Assembly: GCF_000801105.2 (NCBI RefSeq)
Contig: NC_079516.1
Coordinates: 23,659,043 to 23,723,042, forward strand
From: Raphanus sativus
Taxonomy: Eukaryota; Streptophyta; Magnoliopsida; Brassicales; Brassicaceae
DNA: 64,000 nt
Direction: 5' to 3'
Part shown: one piece after another, positions 1 to 11,000 of the stretch
Numbering within the stretch: the stretch's first letter is position 1
Layout of the letters: every line of letters begins with the position of its first letter
The notes under the pieces: generated by a model
Seen by the model: the letters and a program-made list of their open reading frames with translations, nothing else
Told to the model about the DNA's origin: nothing
Database searches by the model: none
Program-made: the position numbers and the translations under genes

Positions 1-849
1 AAGTTAAGATTATAAATTTGATGGACAACAATTAGTTGAAATTCTCAACTACTTTTTTTATCTTTAAACAAACAGAGTTGTGTTCAATAGAAGACATATT
101 AATTTGATGAACACCAAATATAGAAGAATATAAAAACTTTTCTTTCATGCTTCTGTTTTGTATTTTTTTTTTTCAAAATTTAGAGCTTTGATATTAATTT
201 TAGATTTGATTATTTTATTAGATGATAGAATCCTTTTTGTTTTTTATTCTTTTATTTAAATATATAATATTTTATAATAAATAACTTTTTGACAACATGA
301 CTCTAAAATTCGTATAATATATAATATGATCTCAAACTAAATAATTATATTTTTTGGTATAAAACTGAATAAACTGAAAACCGACAGTATATAAACCAAA
401 CCGAACCGAAATAAATATGGATTTAGAATAGTAGTTATATTTTAATAACCGAAATACCGACAAAATCGAACCGAGCCGCAGCCCGATACCCGGATTGAAC
501 ACCCCTAATCCAAATGAAACCGAACTATTGTTTTATTTTTAAAAGTATAATAAAATAATAACTTAATCCCGCACAAGACGCGGATCTTATCTTAGTTTTG
601 TAGTATTAAGTAGTGATAAAACAAATATATATTTTTAATGATTAGATATTTTCGTGATGTGCAAGATTAAAAAAAAGAATATTGTGGTAGTTGATTAATA
701 TCCTATTTGTTATCATGATTGCTTAAATATAGGAATATATTTTGTAGAGTCATTTATTTAAGGAAAATAATAAATGATTAGACTGGATTTTGAAATAAAT
801 AATTGTTAGTGATAATATCATACTGTTAAGTTAGATTTTTAATAGTATA
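1..849. other. AT-rich intergenic DNA with an ACCGAA-type dispersed repeat
   Basis: No gene is supported. Positions about 355-512 carry a dispersed repeat with several copies of the ACCGAA hexamer ending near GAACACCCCTAA. A related copy lies at about 16765-16930 in the same orientation, so it is a repeat family and not a coding remnant. Near 560-597 there is a small GC-rich hairpin followed by TCTTAGT that could be a degenerate + strand Helitron 3' end; this is weak. Confidence 0.5.
635..832 (+). repeat. Left copy of a roughly 190-bp direct repeat
   Basis: This block resembles 1904-2092 closely by eye. Both contain AGATATTTTCGTG, AAAGAATATTGTG, CTTAAATATAGGAATATATT and GTCATTTATTT in the same order. 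The two copies flank the Helitron at 850-1902 almost exactly, so they are either pieces of a larger repeat or a duplication around the insertion. Confidence 0.75.
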
Positions 850-1902
850 CTAGATCTTGACCCGTGCGACCGCACGGATATTAATTTTCCGTTTTAGTTT
901 TTATTTATTTATACTAAATAGTATATTTGTAATATTTGATCGTTTTATATTGACTAAGCTTGGGGTGGGTATTTGGATATCCACTCGAATTCGGTTAAAA
1001 TCTATTCGAGTTTGAAATTTTTGAGTTTAAAGATTCTAGCTCTGTTCGGGTATTTATAAATTTTGGTTTCAGTCTGATTCAGATATTTGCGGGATTGATA
1101 ACCCGTTTAAACTATTTTAAATTTTTCAAAATTTATATATCTTTAAATTTCCCTAAATCTAAAAATAAAAATAATATAACATGTAAATTTGAGTAATGTA
1201 AGTCAAAATACCTAAATTAGAAATTAAAAATATCTTAACTTGAATATTTGGATGAAAAATAAATATATATTTTAAGTATTTTTGGTGTTTTGATTATTGT
1301 TTATCTACTTTAGATGTTTATTTTTGATTATTTTTTATATTTCAAATATTTTAAAGAACTTAAAATAGCTTATATCTTGGATATTAACTCGAAAAATAGC
1401 TAACATATTGAAGTATATAAATATGATTTAGATACATTTGAATATCCAAAATATTTAGTTCGAATAAAGTTTGGTTATGGTTCTTTAGATACCAAAATGG
1501 TAAATCCGTTTAGATATTATCTAGTTCTTGTTTAAATTTGGTAATACTTTTTTCGTTCAAATTTTTTAATTGAAGAGTTAATATTATAATTTTCATGAAT
1601 TATTTGTCCAATAAAAATGTTTTTTTTTTGAATTTGACATTGATTTAATGGATAAGTAAATGAAATGTATTTAATTCAAATTTAATTTTTGAAAACACAT
1701 TAATGTAAGTGGAAAAGACAAAGAATTAAAATATGAAGTATTATTTAATTGTGTATTTAGTTTTGGAAAACGCATTAATCTAACTGAAAAAGACAAGCAT
1801 TAAAACAGGAAACTCAATTTAATTCTCAGTAGCATGGAAGTGTAATTAAATTTGAAAACTAAGGATATTTCTATATGTGTAATTCTGTTTTAATAAGATA
1901 GA
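850..1902 (-). mobile_element. Non-autonomous Helitron 1
   Basis: Read on the minus strand, the element begins with TC (TCTATCTTATTAAAACAG at 1902 downward) and ends with CTAG at 853-850. Just inside that end is a GC-rich hairpin (CCGTGCG/CGCACGG). The flanking bases are A at 849 and T at 1903, the A|T insertion site expected for Helitrons, and there is no target duplication. No Rep/helicase ORF is present. The interior at about 960-1520 carries a dispersed repeat related in inverted orientation to about 60480-61030. Confidence 0.8.
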
Positions 1903-1903
1903 T

Positions 1904-2092
1904 AGATATTTTCGTGAGTTGCAAGATTTGAAACAAAAAAAAAAAGAATATTGTGTTAGTTGATTGATATCGTATTTGTTATGATGATAGCTTAAATATA
2001 GGAATATATTTTGCAAAGTCATTTATTTTTGGTAAATAATAACTGATTAGTTTGGATTTTGAATTAAATAAATTTTAGTTATAATATTGAAT
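1904..2092 (+). repeat. Right copy of the roughly 190-bp direct repeat
   Basis: This is the partner of 635-832, with the same block order and many scattered substitutions. See the left copy for the shared motifs. Confidence 0.75.
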
Positions 2093-2371
2093 TGGTCAAA
2101 TTATTTTTGTTGCTGAATTACATTATTTGTAGTAATATTGATATAAATTATGATTTTGAGATATACATGTATTTTTATCTATCTAATATACCGGTTTTGA
2201 TTCTGCAGACCAAAACCATTAATCTGATGCGATGAACAAAGGTACTATCACAATTTAATTTGATGTTTTATCAATGATATACAAATATATGTAGGAAAGC
2301 AGCTTTTGTATTTTGATGGTTTTGTAATGTTCAAATGTTTTGTAATTGTATGGTTTAGTTATAAGACCAAA

Positions 2372-3461
2372 CTAGATTTCGTTCCGCGCTTTCAAAGCAC
2401 GAATAATTTTTGTTGATTTTTTTGATAAAATATGTATGAATTTATAAATTTTTATTAGAAAATAACAATTTTAAAGTTTTTTTGTTTGTTTAAATTTTAT
2501 TTAATGTTGTTCTATTATAATATTTGAGTTTCAATCATTGTTTTTATATTTGACACAAACTTGTGGTTGAATATATAGACCTGACATTTGATATATAACC
2601 CGTATAAGTATTTGTTGACATAAATAATTTGTTAATATTATTAATTTCTTGAATTTATGTAAATTTCTATACATATATGAGAACTAAAATTGTATAGTTT
2701 GTCTATTTACAGTCCTTCTCAATTATATTAAGTGATGTACATAATTTAGTTGATAAAAATGTAGTTGATAATATTTTATTGAATGATATATTTTGTTTAG
2801 ACAAAATTTTTATTATTAAAAGATTTTATACACAATAATAGATTGTTTGTTAAAATATTTGTGTACATATTCTGGTGTTTCTGACATATTATAATATCAA
2901 ATTTGCGTACTGAATTGTCATTTTCAAAAATTTCAAACATAATATTTTTTTCATTATTATTTTGATAAAAATACTGATAGTTTTTAGTTTAGTGTTTGTA
3001 AGAAAATCCTAAACTGTAAAACAATAACATTCTCAAAAATTATTATATGAAAAGTTATAGTGGATATATTTTTAAAATAATAAATATAATAGCACATTTT
3101 TAAAATGAAAATGATAAAAGAGATTTTACATTTTGTATTCAGATTATTATATAATGGTCGGCATTTTTAAGTGAATATATATATGTTTCCAAACTTGACT
3201 AAATTATTAGCATCAATTTAACCAAAAAAGGAAAAGAAAGAATAATGGAGAGTATAATTAAAAATTATCTAATGGTATCCCACTATCTTTACCATTCCTT
3301 CCCTCATCTTTACCATTTTCCACTAATTCTATGGTATCCCACTTATTTTAGTATATTGAGCTAATTTGCTCATAATAAAATAGCATAGCATTGTAAATAA
3401 CTTAAAAAGCAAGGGTAGAATTCAAAATTTTAACAATAGAATCTTGCTTTAATAATATAGA
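2372..3461 (-). mobile_element. Non-autonomous Helitron 2
   Basis: The minus-strand 5' end TCTATATTATTAAAGCAAG lies at 3461 downward. The 3' end CTAG is at 2375-2372, with an imperfect hairpin (GCGCTTT C AAAGCAC) just inside. The flanks are A at 2371 and T at 3462. It has no transposase ORF. The 5' part (about 3270-3461) recurs in degenerate form at about 18240-18350. Confidence 0.75.
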
Positions 3462-3572
3462 TGTTTGTGTTTTAGTAATTGTATACAATGATATATACGA
3501 AAGTGGTATGATGTGGTTTAGTAATGTTTTGTAATTTTACGGTTTAATAACAAAGAGGTAAACGTGTGTCTT

Positions 3573-4015
3573 GGTTTAGAGGGTGTTAGTGGGAAGTATA
3601 CTTTTAATGATTTTAAGAATTTATAAAGTCTAGTGTTATTGGTACGATGATTATACAATTCTCTACAAATATTTTATTATTGGTATGGTGATTATACAAT
3701 TTTCAACAAATCTTTTGTTATTCAAAATGTTTAGATTTTAATGATTTTTTAAATCTATTAAAATTAGTGTTATTGAAAACTGGAAATTATATTCTTGACC
3801 ATTTAACTCATGAAACAAGATTTGGAGAATACTACATATTTACCTTAGATTCTTAAAATCATTACAATAATTTATTTCTACATATTTTCACAATATACAA
3901 AACTCTCTACAACTCTTTCCAAATTTAGCAAATCTATCAACTTTTGAAATCAATAAACTCTATATGAATCTAACTCCTAAATTTAACAAATATATCCTTG
4001 AGTTCTAATGCCAAT
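3573..4015. repeat. Degenerate Tourist-like repeat
   Basis: The segment has the recurring 'TTGTTATTGG' and 'AAATCTATCAACTTTTGAAATC' style blocks also seen at 26341-27154 and in the well-bounded element 39373-40120. The ends (GAGGGTGTTAGTGGGAAG on the left) resemble that element's terminal repeat, but I cannot define a clean right end. Confidence 0.45.
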
Positions 4016-4476
4016 GACATATGTTGGTAAATATTGTGAAAAACTTAGGAGCAAATACTATTTGTACTTCTTTTTTAATAGTTTTTAGATTAAAAGAAAC
4101 ACATGTAGAACTCTCCTTAAGATTGCTGCAACGTGGCCAATTCTGAGAACACAACTTGCCACCAATCTATTCTTCACCGCTTGACTCCACCACCTCTTCT
4201 TGTGTCGCTGAAATCACCAGAAAAGCTTTTCCATTGAGTTAACTGCAATCCTTTGCTATGCCCAACCCTTGAATTCTATTACCTTTCACTTCACAACCGA
4301 GATTAATTGATCAGAGAGGCCTTCGACTACCATTGATTACATTGGAGGAGACTTAGATCGGATGGAAAAAAGACTCTTTGTTGGACCGTTTTTCCGCCAA
4401 CTCTACTGAATCTGCTCTAAATGAGACCCAAAAAACCTTTCTAACTCATCCATTCTTCAGTCATAGAAGCTTTACC
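4016..4476. other. Pre-insertion locus left of the retrotransposon
   Basis: This stretch is less AT-rich than its surroundings and continues across the element at 13203. Joining the flanks gives no convincing ORF; on the minus strand only short open stretches are seen. It may be the remnant of an old gene or another repeat, but I do not recognise it. Bases 4472-4476 (TTACC) are the left target-site duplication. Confidence 0.4.
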
Positions 4477-5058
4477 TGTCATGTCCCTAGTTCTAACTAA
4501 GGCATCTGGACAGGCCATGGTGCGGGGAGGTGGGCTGGCCAGGTTATAAAGACCTAAATGCAAGCGTATCATGGTCTAAACTAAGGGTTAAGTGCATCAG
4601 GAAGCTGAGACTTGACCAGAATAAGAAGAAAAGAAGGAAATAGTAGCTGGATGAGTGATCCGGAAGCTGGTCATGGTCCGGAAGCAGCTCAATCAGCTAG
4701 GTGGAGCTGGTAGGGAGTTCACACAGTCTAGGGCAGCTCACAGGAGCTGGAGGAGTAGCTCACTCAGCTCAGGCAACTAGTACTCAGCTGAACTCAGCTG
4801 GACGGAGTGATGGAGTCTTGACCGGTCATTGCGGACCATGAGTGATGATCATGGACCGGATGCTGGTCATGGGTGTCCGTTGGGTCTAGGTTGCTTGGGC
4901 AAGGGAGCTGAGCTTGTGGGCAAACATTTGGGCTTAAGATCGATCAGCCCAAAGGAAGAAAGGGGCGGTTTGCAAGCGGTTGGGCGGTTTTGGGCGAAAA
5001 GGTGTCCGTTGGCCAAATGACCAATCACATCGCCCGGACGGTTGCCAAGCCTCTTCCC

Positions 5059-5066
5059 TATAAATA
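5059..5066 (+). promoter_or_regulatory. LTR TATA box
   Basis: TATAAATA in a locally GC-richer context, 582 bp into the LTR. The 3' LTR has the same box at 12034-12041. Transcription would be expected to start near 5090, which makes 5235 the first AUG of the RNA. Confidence 0.7.
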
Positions 5067-5234
5067 ACCCTCTCCTCTGTCGACATAAATCATCAGAAAC
5101 AAAAGGGGAAACTCTGCCCAAATCTCTACAGAATCAAAGAGAGAAAAGAGAAGTGAGACCGCAAAGGCAGTCCGTGTGAAGCAAAGGAGATTCCGGTAGG
5201 TTCTAAGCCGTGGGCAAGTGAAGCTTGATCGGAA

Positions 5235-5432
5235 ATGGATACCAGAGGAAAGGAGAAGGCTGTAGAGAAGAGTGTGGGGGCTTCCGAACACACGCCTAAG
5301 GTACTGGATGCAAACCAAGTACAAACCGCCATGAATCATCCATCCGGGTGGTTTGGCCGTTTGATCCATGAGTGGATGGTTGCATCTATTGTTCTTATTC
5401 TGTCAATATATCTCTTCTCCATCATATTCTGA
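5235..5432 (+). CDS. LTR short ORF: 65-aa tail-anchored-like protein or gag leader exon
   Basis: The ATG at 5235 is the first AUG after the TATA box (none between about 5066 and 5235) and has a strong context (AAATGG, A at -3 and G at +4). The 65-residue product has a charged, Lys/Glu-rich N-terminal part and a hydrophobic C-terminal segment (about residues 49-65, VASIVLILSIYLFSIIF), as in a tail-anchored membrane protein. Alternatively only codons 1-22 (5235-5300) are used, as a leader exon spliced to gag at 6395 (see the intron feature). The 3' LTR carries the same ORF at 12210-12407 with one Val-to-Ala change. Because the LTRs are nearly identical from recent insertion, this similarity alone is not evidence of selection. 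Confidence 0.5.
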   Translation: MDTRGKEKAVEKSVGASEHTPKVLDANQVQTAMNHPSGWFGRLIHEWMVASIVLILSIYLFSIIF

Positions 5433-6394
5433 AGTTATTTATGAGTCTAAACTCATGAACACGCCACCAAGGCTTGGTTAGATCAGAGTAATCTCTCCAT
5501 GGCCTTGGTTGGGCATGTATGACCCGATCTCATGCTTCCAGTGGGAGTTATTGGGATTTGGCGTTTGATATCTCTTAGTGGGGATTTATAATGAATTATC
5601 AAAGTGATAGAATAATTTTATAACATTGATTTCGAGATGGTACCATGAGACCGGTTAGGTTGTTCATGGCCAAGATCAATATGATCAAGGCCGGTTCTGG
5701 GAAATCCGCTTGGACCATTCTCTTAATCATGAATTATCATGATTTATCATGTGTTTTAATTAGTTTTTGGATGAGTAAATCATGGGGTCACAAATCGGCC
5801 AGAAATGGACTAAGTGTCCAAACCATGCTTAGGTTGTATATTGCTAGGATATCGGACATGATTCTTATGCATATGTGTTGTGGGTTTTGATTTCAGGTCC
5901 TGACAGGGATCGTGGTAAGGCTAAGGAGCCATGAAGACCTTGGCCGTGTGGGATGTGTGATGTAGTTCATGTTGTATACATTGGATTTATGTTTAGCCTA
6001 TTGTGCAACTTATGATTTGAATACTATGTATGGATCACATTTGACATATATATATAAGATGATGTTTGCTTTAAGCTTCCGCATTGTTTTTATTATTGCA
6101 TGAACCTCAAATGATTGAAAAATGACTAAGTAAGGTTGGACCATAACCGGCTGAATTACACTTAGATGTTTAGGTAAGGCTGCGGACTGGTTGGATCATG
6201 GGATCCAGGTTTGGGTCTTACAAGTTGGTATCAGAGCATGCTTGATTCTAGACTGTTGGGTTAGGGCAGGTCATCACACATCCGGCTGGGTCTCATGGCA
6301 GGTTTTGGGTTTTGATTAACATGATATTGCTTGAGGTTTGCAAATAAAAATGTTAATCTAACCTTTGCCTTGTGTTTTGTCTTTGTTGCCTAAG
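5301..6394 (+). other. Candidate leader intron upstream of gag
   Basis: The donor AAG|GTACTG follows codon 22 of the LTR ORF. The acceptor is GCCTAAG at 6388-6394, preceded by a U-rich tract (6364-6391) and a good plant branch-point sequence (CTAAC near 6357-6361, about 33 nt upstream), with no other AG in between. Splicing joins a complete Lys codon (5298-5300) to the Gly codon at 6395, in phase 0, and gives gag an ATG it otherwise lacks. The intron would remove U5 and the PBS. The donor is only fair and the acceptor is AAG, not CAG. This is an inference. Confidence 0.45.
6226..6237 (+). other. Primer-binding site (initiator tRNA-Met)
   Basis: TGGTATCAGAGC lies three bases after the 5' LTR end. 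It is the standard plant PBS complementary to the 3' end of initiator methionine tRNA and primes minus-strand DNA synthesis. Confidence 0.95.
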
Positions 6395-8002
6395 GGAACT
6401 AAGAAGAAGTCTCGGAAGACTAAGGAGGGGACAGGGGCGTCCGGAGCAGGAGATGCCTCAGTGCCCAATCCGCAATTGTTGCTGTCAGTTCCACCTACTG
6501 GCCAGACCAGTGAGGCTATCCTGACTGAAACCCAAGTGAATCAGACTGAGGTTCAGCTGGGTGGAGAGAACAGACAGTTGGACGAGACCGGGCAACCACT
6601 GAATGCGGCTGGAAGTCAGCTAGGAGCAACAGGTGGGCAGCAAAGGAATGATCAGGAAGGTGAAGCTGAGTCCTCAGAGACTGGTAACCGGGCTGATCCA
6701 AACATCCAAGGAGATGGGAGGATTGGACCGGATGAACCAATGGCTGAACCAACCATGAAGCAGATACTTGATGCAATCAAGTTGATGGGAAGTCAGATGC
6801 TGGCTATGACCCAAGTGTTCACACCAGTTGTGAATTCATCTATGGGTCAAACTACTCAAGCACCTGTGATAGCTCCTGGAGTTGGTGTGACTGGTGGATA
6901 TGTGGCGCCTCTTGCTGAGGTGATTGAGTTAGATCCACCAGTTGGGACAACCAAGAAGGTTGATTACCTAAAGGTGCTTGAGCACATCACCCGTTTGGGA
7001 ACCAAACACTTTGCTGGAAGTGCTGATCCCATGGAGGCAGATGAGTGGAGGGACCGGCTGGCTAGGAACTTCAGGTCTACAAGGTGCCCTGAGGAGTACC
7101 AAAGAGACATAGCAGTGCACTTCCTGGAGGGAGATGCACACAACTGGTGGCTGTCCTTAGACAAGCGCACCAATGGCTCCATTGTGAAGTTCTCTGACTT
7201 TGAGGTTGAGTTCAACCACAAGTACTTTCCAGCTGAAGCATGGGACCGTTTGGAAGCTAAGTTCCTGGACTTGGTTCAGGGCAAGCGGTCAGTAAGGGAG
7301 TATGAGGAAGAGTTCAACCGGCTCAGGAGGTATGTGGGTAAGGAACTTGAGGATGAGAAGGTTCAGGTCCGCAGGTTCATAAGGGGCTTGAGGCCTGAGC
7401 TTAAGACTTATTGCTCAGTCCGTACCTTCAACACAGTCTCTGAGTTGGTGGAAAGGATGGCAATGCTGGAGACCAATCTGGCTGAGGAGAACAAGCACAA
7501 GCTTAAGAGTGTGGTGGTGTCTTCCGGTCAGAGTGGTGACAAGAAGAGAAAGAGGGATGCGGCTGAAGGGGGTAAAACCTCAAGTGGTAGGCCAGAGTGT
7601 CCCAAGTGTGGTAAACACCATGGAGGAGAGTGCTGGAAGGCAATGGGAGCTTGTACCCGTTGTGGCAAGATGGATCACTCAGCTCGGGATTGTCCTGGTC
7701 CGGATAGGAACCGTGGGCAAGGCTCGACCAGTGAAGCCAGGACTTGTCATCAGTGTGGTAAGAAAGGGCATTTCCGTGTGGACTGTCCCCAGTTGCAAAC
7801 TGGACAAGGCAAGGGCCGTGTTGAGAACAACCGGCCAGACCACAAGCAAGGCCAAACTTCAGCACCTCGAGTCTATGAGCTTTCAAGGGATGTGGATGAG
7901 TCCGGACCCTTCAAGGCGATCACTGGTATAATTCTAAAACCCATTCTTTTTAAATTTTTAAATTTATTAGAATGGCATGGTATGGAATCTAGGATGGACT
8001 AG
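6395..8002 (+). CDS. gag polyprotein of the chromovirus
   Basis: The open frame runs from 6365 to a stop at 8000-8002. It begins Lys-rich (KKKSRKTKEG), then a low-complexity Gln/Gly/Glu stretch, a Retrotrans_gag-type domain (about 7010-7500, with HNWWLSL and FIRGLRPEL), a basic KKRKR, an irregular Cys/His cluster and two standard CX2CX4HX4C zinc knuckles at about 7652-7693 and 7745-7786. No in-frame ATG exists before 6740, which would cut off the N-terminal basic part; TTG at 6386 or a spliced leader from 5235-5300 are the alternatives. The last 25 codons (7926-8002) after ITG look unlike Gag and lie within a candidate intron, so they would be present only in the unspliced form. Gag packages the RNA genome. 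Confidence 0.85.
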   Translation, partial: GTKKKSRKTKEGTGASGAGDASVPNPQLLLSVPPTGQTSEAILTETQVNQTEVQLGGENRQLDETGQPLNAAGSQLGATGGQQRNDQEGEAESSETGNRADPNIQGDGRIGPDEPMAEPTMKQILDAIKLMGSQMLAMTQVFTPVVNSSMGQTTQAPVIAPGVGVTGGYVAPLAEVIELDPPVGTTKKVDYLKVLEHITRLGTKHFAGSADPMEADEWRDRLARNFRSTRCPEEYQRDIAVHFLEGDAHNWWLSLDKRTNGSIVKFSDFEVEFNHKYFPAEAWDRLEAKFLDLVQGKRSVREYEEEFNRLRRYVGKELEDEKVQVRRFIRGLRPELKTYCSVRTFNTVSELVERMAMLETNLAEENKHKLKSVVVSSGQSGDKKRKRDAAEGGKTSSGRPECPKCGKHHGGECWKAMGACTRCGKMDHSARDCPGPDRNRGQGSTSEARTCHQCGKKGHFRVDCPQLQTGQGKGRVENNRPDHKQGQTSAPRVYELSRDVDESGPFKAITGIILKPILFKFLNLLEWHGMESRMD

Positions 8003-8026
8003 ATACTTAGTTAAGGTCTTATGTAG
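7926..8026 (+). other. Candidate 101-bp intron between gag and pol
   Basis: The segment starts GTATAATTCT and ends TTATGTAG, is AT-rich, and interrupts an otherwise continuous Gag-protease frame. Removing 7926-8026 joins the G at 7925 to GG at 8027-8028, keeps the frame, and restores a typical chromovirus sequence from FKAITG into [11 protein letters not shown] just before the protease. Left in place, it stops Gag at 8000-8002 and puts pol in another frame with a stop (TAG 8008-8010) upstream. Known parallel: the intron of legume Ogre elements between protease and RT. RNA evidence is not available here. Confidence 0.7.
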
Positions 8027-11000
8027 GGACCTTATGTATTGGTGGTGTGGAAACACATGTATTATTTGATACTGGAGCTACACATAGTTTTGTGAGTCCA
8101 GATATGATTGGAAAAGGTATGTTCCAAATGGGAACTAGGGATGATCTTGGCTTGGTGAGTGCAGCCGGTGGGCAAATGATGCACCCACTAGGTCTAGTCA
8201 AAGACATCCCAGTAATGATCCATAGTAAGGCAATGCCGGTGGATCTGATTGTGGTCCGCCTTAAGAATCACGAGGTGATCCTAGGTATGGACTGGCTTGG
8301 CAAGAATCGGGCCACCTTAGACTGTCATCGAGGAAGGGTGCAGTTTGAGAGTGGGTGTGGACCCCCGATCAAGTACCAAGGTATTAATCCGGCCTCTGGA
8401 TGCTTAGTGTTATCAGCAGTCCGTGCGGCAAGGATGCTGGAACAAGGTTGTGAGGCTTATATAGCCACAATCACCACTAAGGAGGTCGTAGGGGATGGTG
8501 GCCCGGACGGGATACCGCTGGTCAGTGAGTTTGATGATGTGTTTAGGTCACTACAGGGCATTCCCCCTGATAGGTCAGACCCATTCATAATAGAACTGGA
8601 ACCAGGGACGGCCCCAATGTCAAAGAGCCCATACCGCATGGCTCCAGCTGAGATGGCTGAGCTAAAGAAACAACTTGAAGAGTTGTTGGAAAAGGGGTTC
8701 ATACGCCCAAGTGTATCACCCTGGGGTGCACCAGTCCTCTTTGTCAAGAAGAAGGATGGTAGCTTCAGGTTGTGCATTGATTATAGAGGGTTGAATAGGG
8801 TGACTATAAAGAATAAGTACCCATTGCCCCGGATTGATGAGTTGCTAGATCAACTGAAGGGAGCCAAATGGTTCTCAAAGATTGATTTGGCATCAGGTTA
8901 TCATCAAATCCCCATTGCATCAGAAGATGTGAGGAAGACAGCTTTCCGGACTAGGTATGGCCACTATGAGTTTGTGGTTATGCCATTCGGATTGACTAAT
9001 GCACCAGCAGCCTTTATGAAGATGATGAATGGAATTTTCAGAGAGTACTTAGATGAATTTGTAATCATCTTCATTGATGATATACTAGTTTACTCTAAGA
9101 CCCGGGAAGACCATGAGAGGCATCTCAGATTGGTGTTGGAAAGGCTGAGAGAGCAACAATTGTTTGCCAAGCTAAGCAAGTGTAGCTTTTGGCAGAAGAG
9201 CATTGGCTTCCTAGGACATGTGGTGTCTGAGGAAGGAGTGTCTGTTGATCCGGAGAAGATCAAGTGCATACAAGAGTGGCCAAGACCAAAGAATGCTACA
9301 GAAGTAAGAAGCTTCTTGGGTTTGGCCGGATACTACAGGAAGTATGTCAAAGGGTTTGCAAGTGTGGCACAACCTATGACACAACTTACTGGAAAGGATG
9401 TCAAATTCATCTGGTCAGAAGCTTGTGAAAAGAGCTTTGAAGCCTTGAAGAACATGCTGACCAGTGCACCAGTTTTGGTGTTGCCTGAGGAAGATCAACC
9501 ATATGTGGTGTACACGGATGCATCCATTACTGGATTAGGCTGTGTGCTCACACAGAATGGGAAGGTCATAGCATATGCCTCGAGGCAACTCAGGAAGCAT
9601 GAGGGCAACTACCCAACACACGACCTGGAGATGGCCGCAGTGGTGTTTGCCTTAAAGATATGGAGATCATACTTGTATGGTGCCAAAGTCCAGATTCTCA
9701 CTGACCACAAGAGCCTGAAGTACATTTTCACTCAACCTGAGTTGAATTTGAGACAAAGGCGGTGGATGGAGTTTGTGGCCGACTATGATTTGGACATTGC
9801 CTATCACCCAGGCAAGGCCAATCTAGTGGCAGATGCTTTAAGCAGGCGTAGGGCTGAGGTATCAGCTGAGAAAGAAGCAGAGATCCTGGAAGGGATGGTC
9901 CGGTCACTACATCTAGACACCATGGCAAGTGAGGATGAGCCTTTGGGTTTAGAGGCTGTGAACCAGGCTGATCTACTTACCAGAATACAACAAGCACAAA
10001 GCTTGGATGAGAATTTGCAAAAGGTTGCAAAGAATGATAAGACTGAGTACCAAGTCACAAGTAATGGTACCATTTTGGTACATGGGCGGGTTAGTGTTCC
10101 TGGTGACCGGGGACTAAAGGAAGAGATTATGAGCCAAGCTCATAAGTCTAAGTTCTCAGTGCACCCGGGACTAAACAAGATGTACAAAGACATCAAAAGG
10201 TATTACCATTGGATCAGGATGAAGGCTGACATTGCTGAGTGGGTGGCAAAGTGCCCTACTTGTCAATTGGTCAAGGCTGAACATCAAGTTCCAAGTGGTT
10301 TACTACAAAACCTTCCCATACCAGAATGGAAGTGGGATCACATCACAATGGACTTTGTGACTGGATTTCCCACAACCAGAAACAAGAAGGATGCAGTATG
10401 GGTGGTTGTGGACCGCCTGACCAAATCTGCACACTTCTTGCCCATCAAGAAAGGTGATGGAGTGGATGAGATTGTAAAAATCTACATAGATCAGATTGTG
10501 AGGCTGCATGGAGTGCCGGCCAGTATAGTCTCAGACAGAGACCCTAGGTTCACTTCTTATTTCTGGAGAGCCTTCCAAAAGGCCCTAGGGACAAGAGTGA
10601 ACATGAGCACATCCTATCATCCTCAAACGGATGGTCAGTCAGAAAGGACCATCCAGACATTGGAAGATATGCTAAGGGCATGTGTTCTAGATTGGGGTGA
10701 CTCATGGGAGAAGCATTTACCACTGGTGGAGTTTGCATACAACAACAGCTTTCACACCAGCATAGGTATGTCTCCTTATGAAGCATTGTATGGGCGGCCT
10801 TGCAGGACACCTTTATGCTGGACCCAAGTGGGGGAGCGCAGCATAATAGGTCCTGAGATTGTGGAAGAGACCACAGAAAAGATCAAACTGGTCAAGGAGA
10901 AGATGAAGGAAGCTCAAGACCGCCAAAAGAGTTATGCTGACAAGAGAAGGAAACATCTTGAGTTTGAGGTTGGTGATCTAATCTATCTCAAGATGATTAC

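Larger units (their letters stand above)
4477..6222 (+). repeat. 5' LTR
   Basis: 1746 bp, TG...CA ends. The U3 part at about 4660-4810 is dense in AGCT tetramers (about a dozen). A TATA box lies at 5059-5066. A short ORF (5235-5432) starts downstream of the expected transcription start. Confidence 0.95.

Noticed and set aside
5645..5890. 81-codon ORF in the LTR (and copy at 12620-12865)
   Set aside because: No preceding promoter or context, no domain, and it lies far downstream of several other AUGs; similarity between LTRs is due to recent insertion only.
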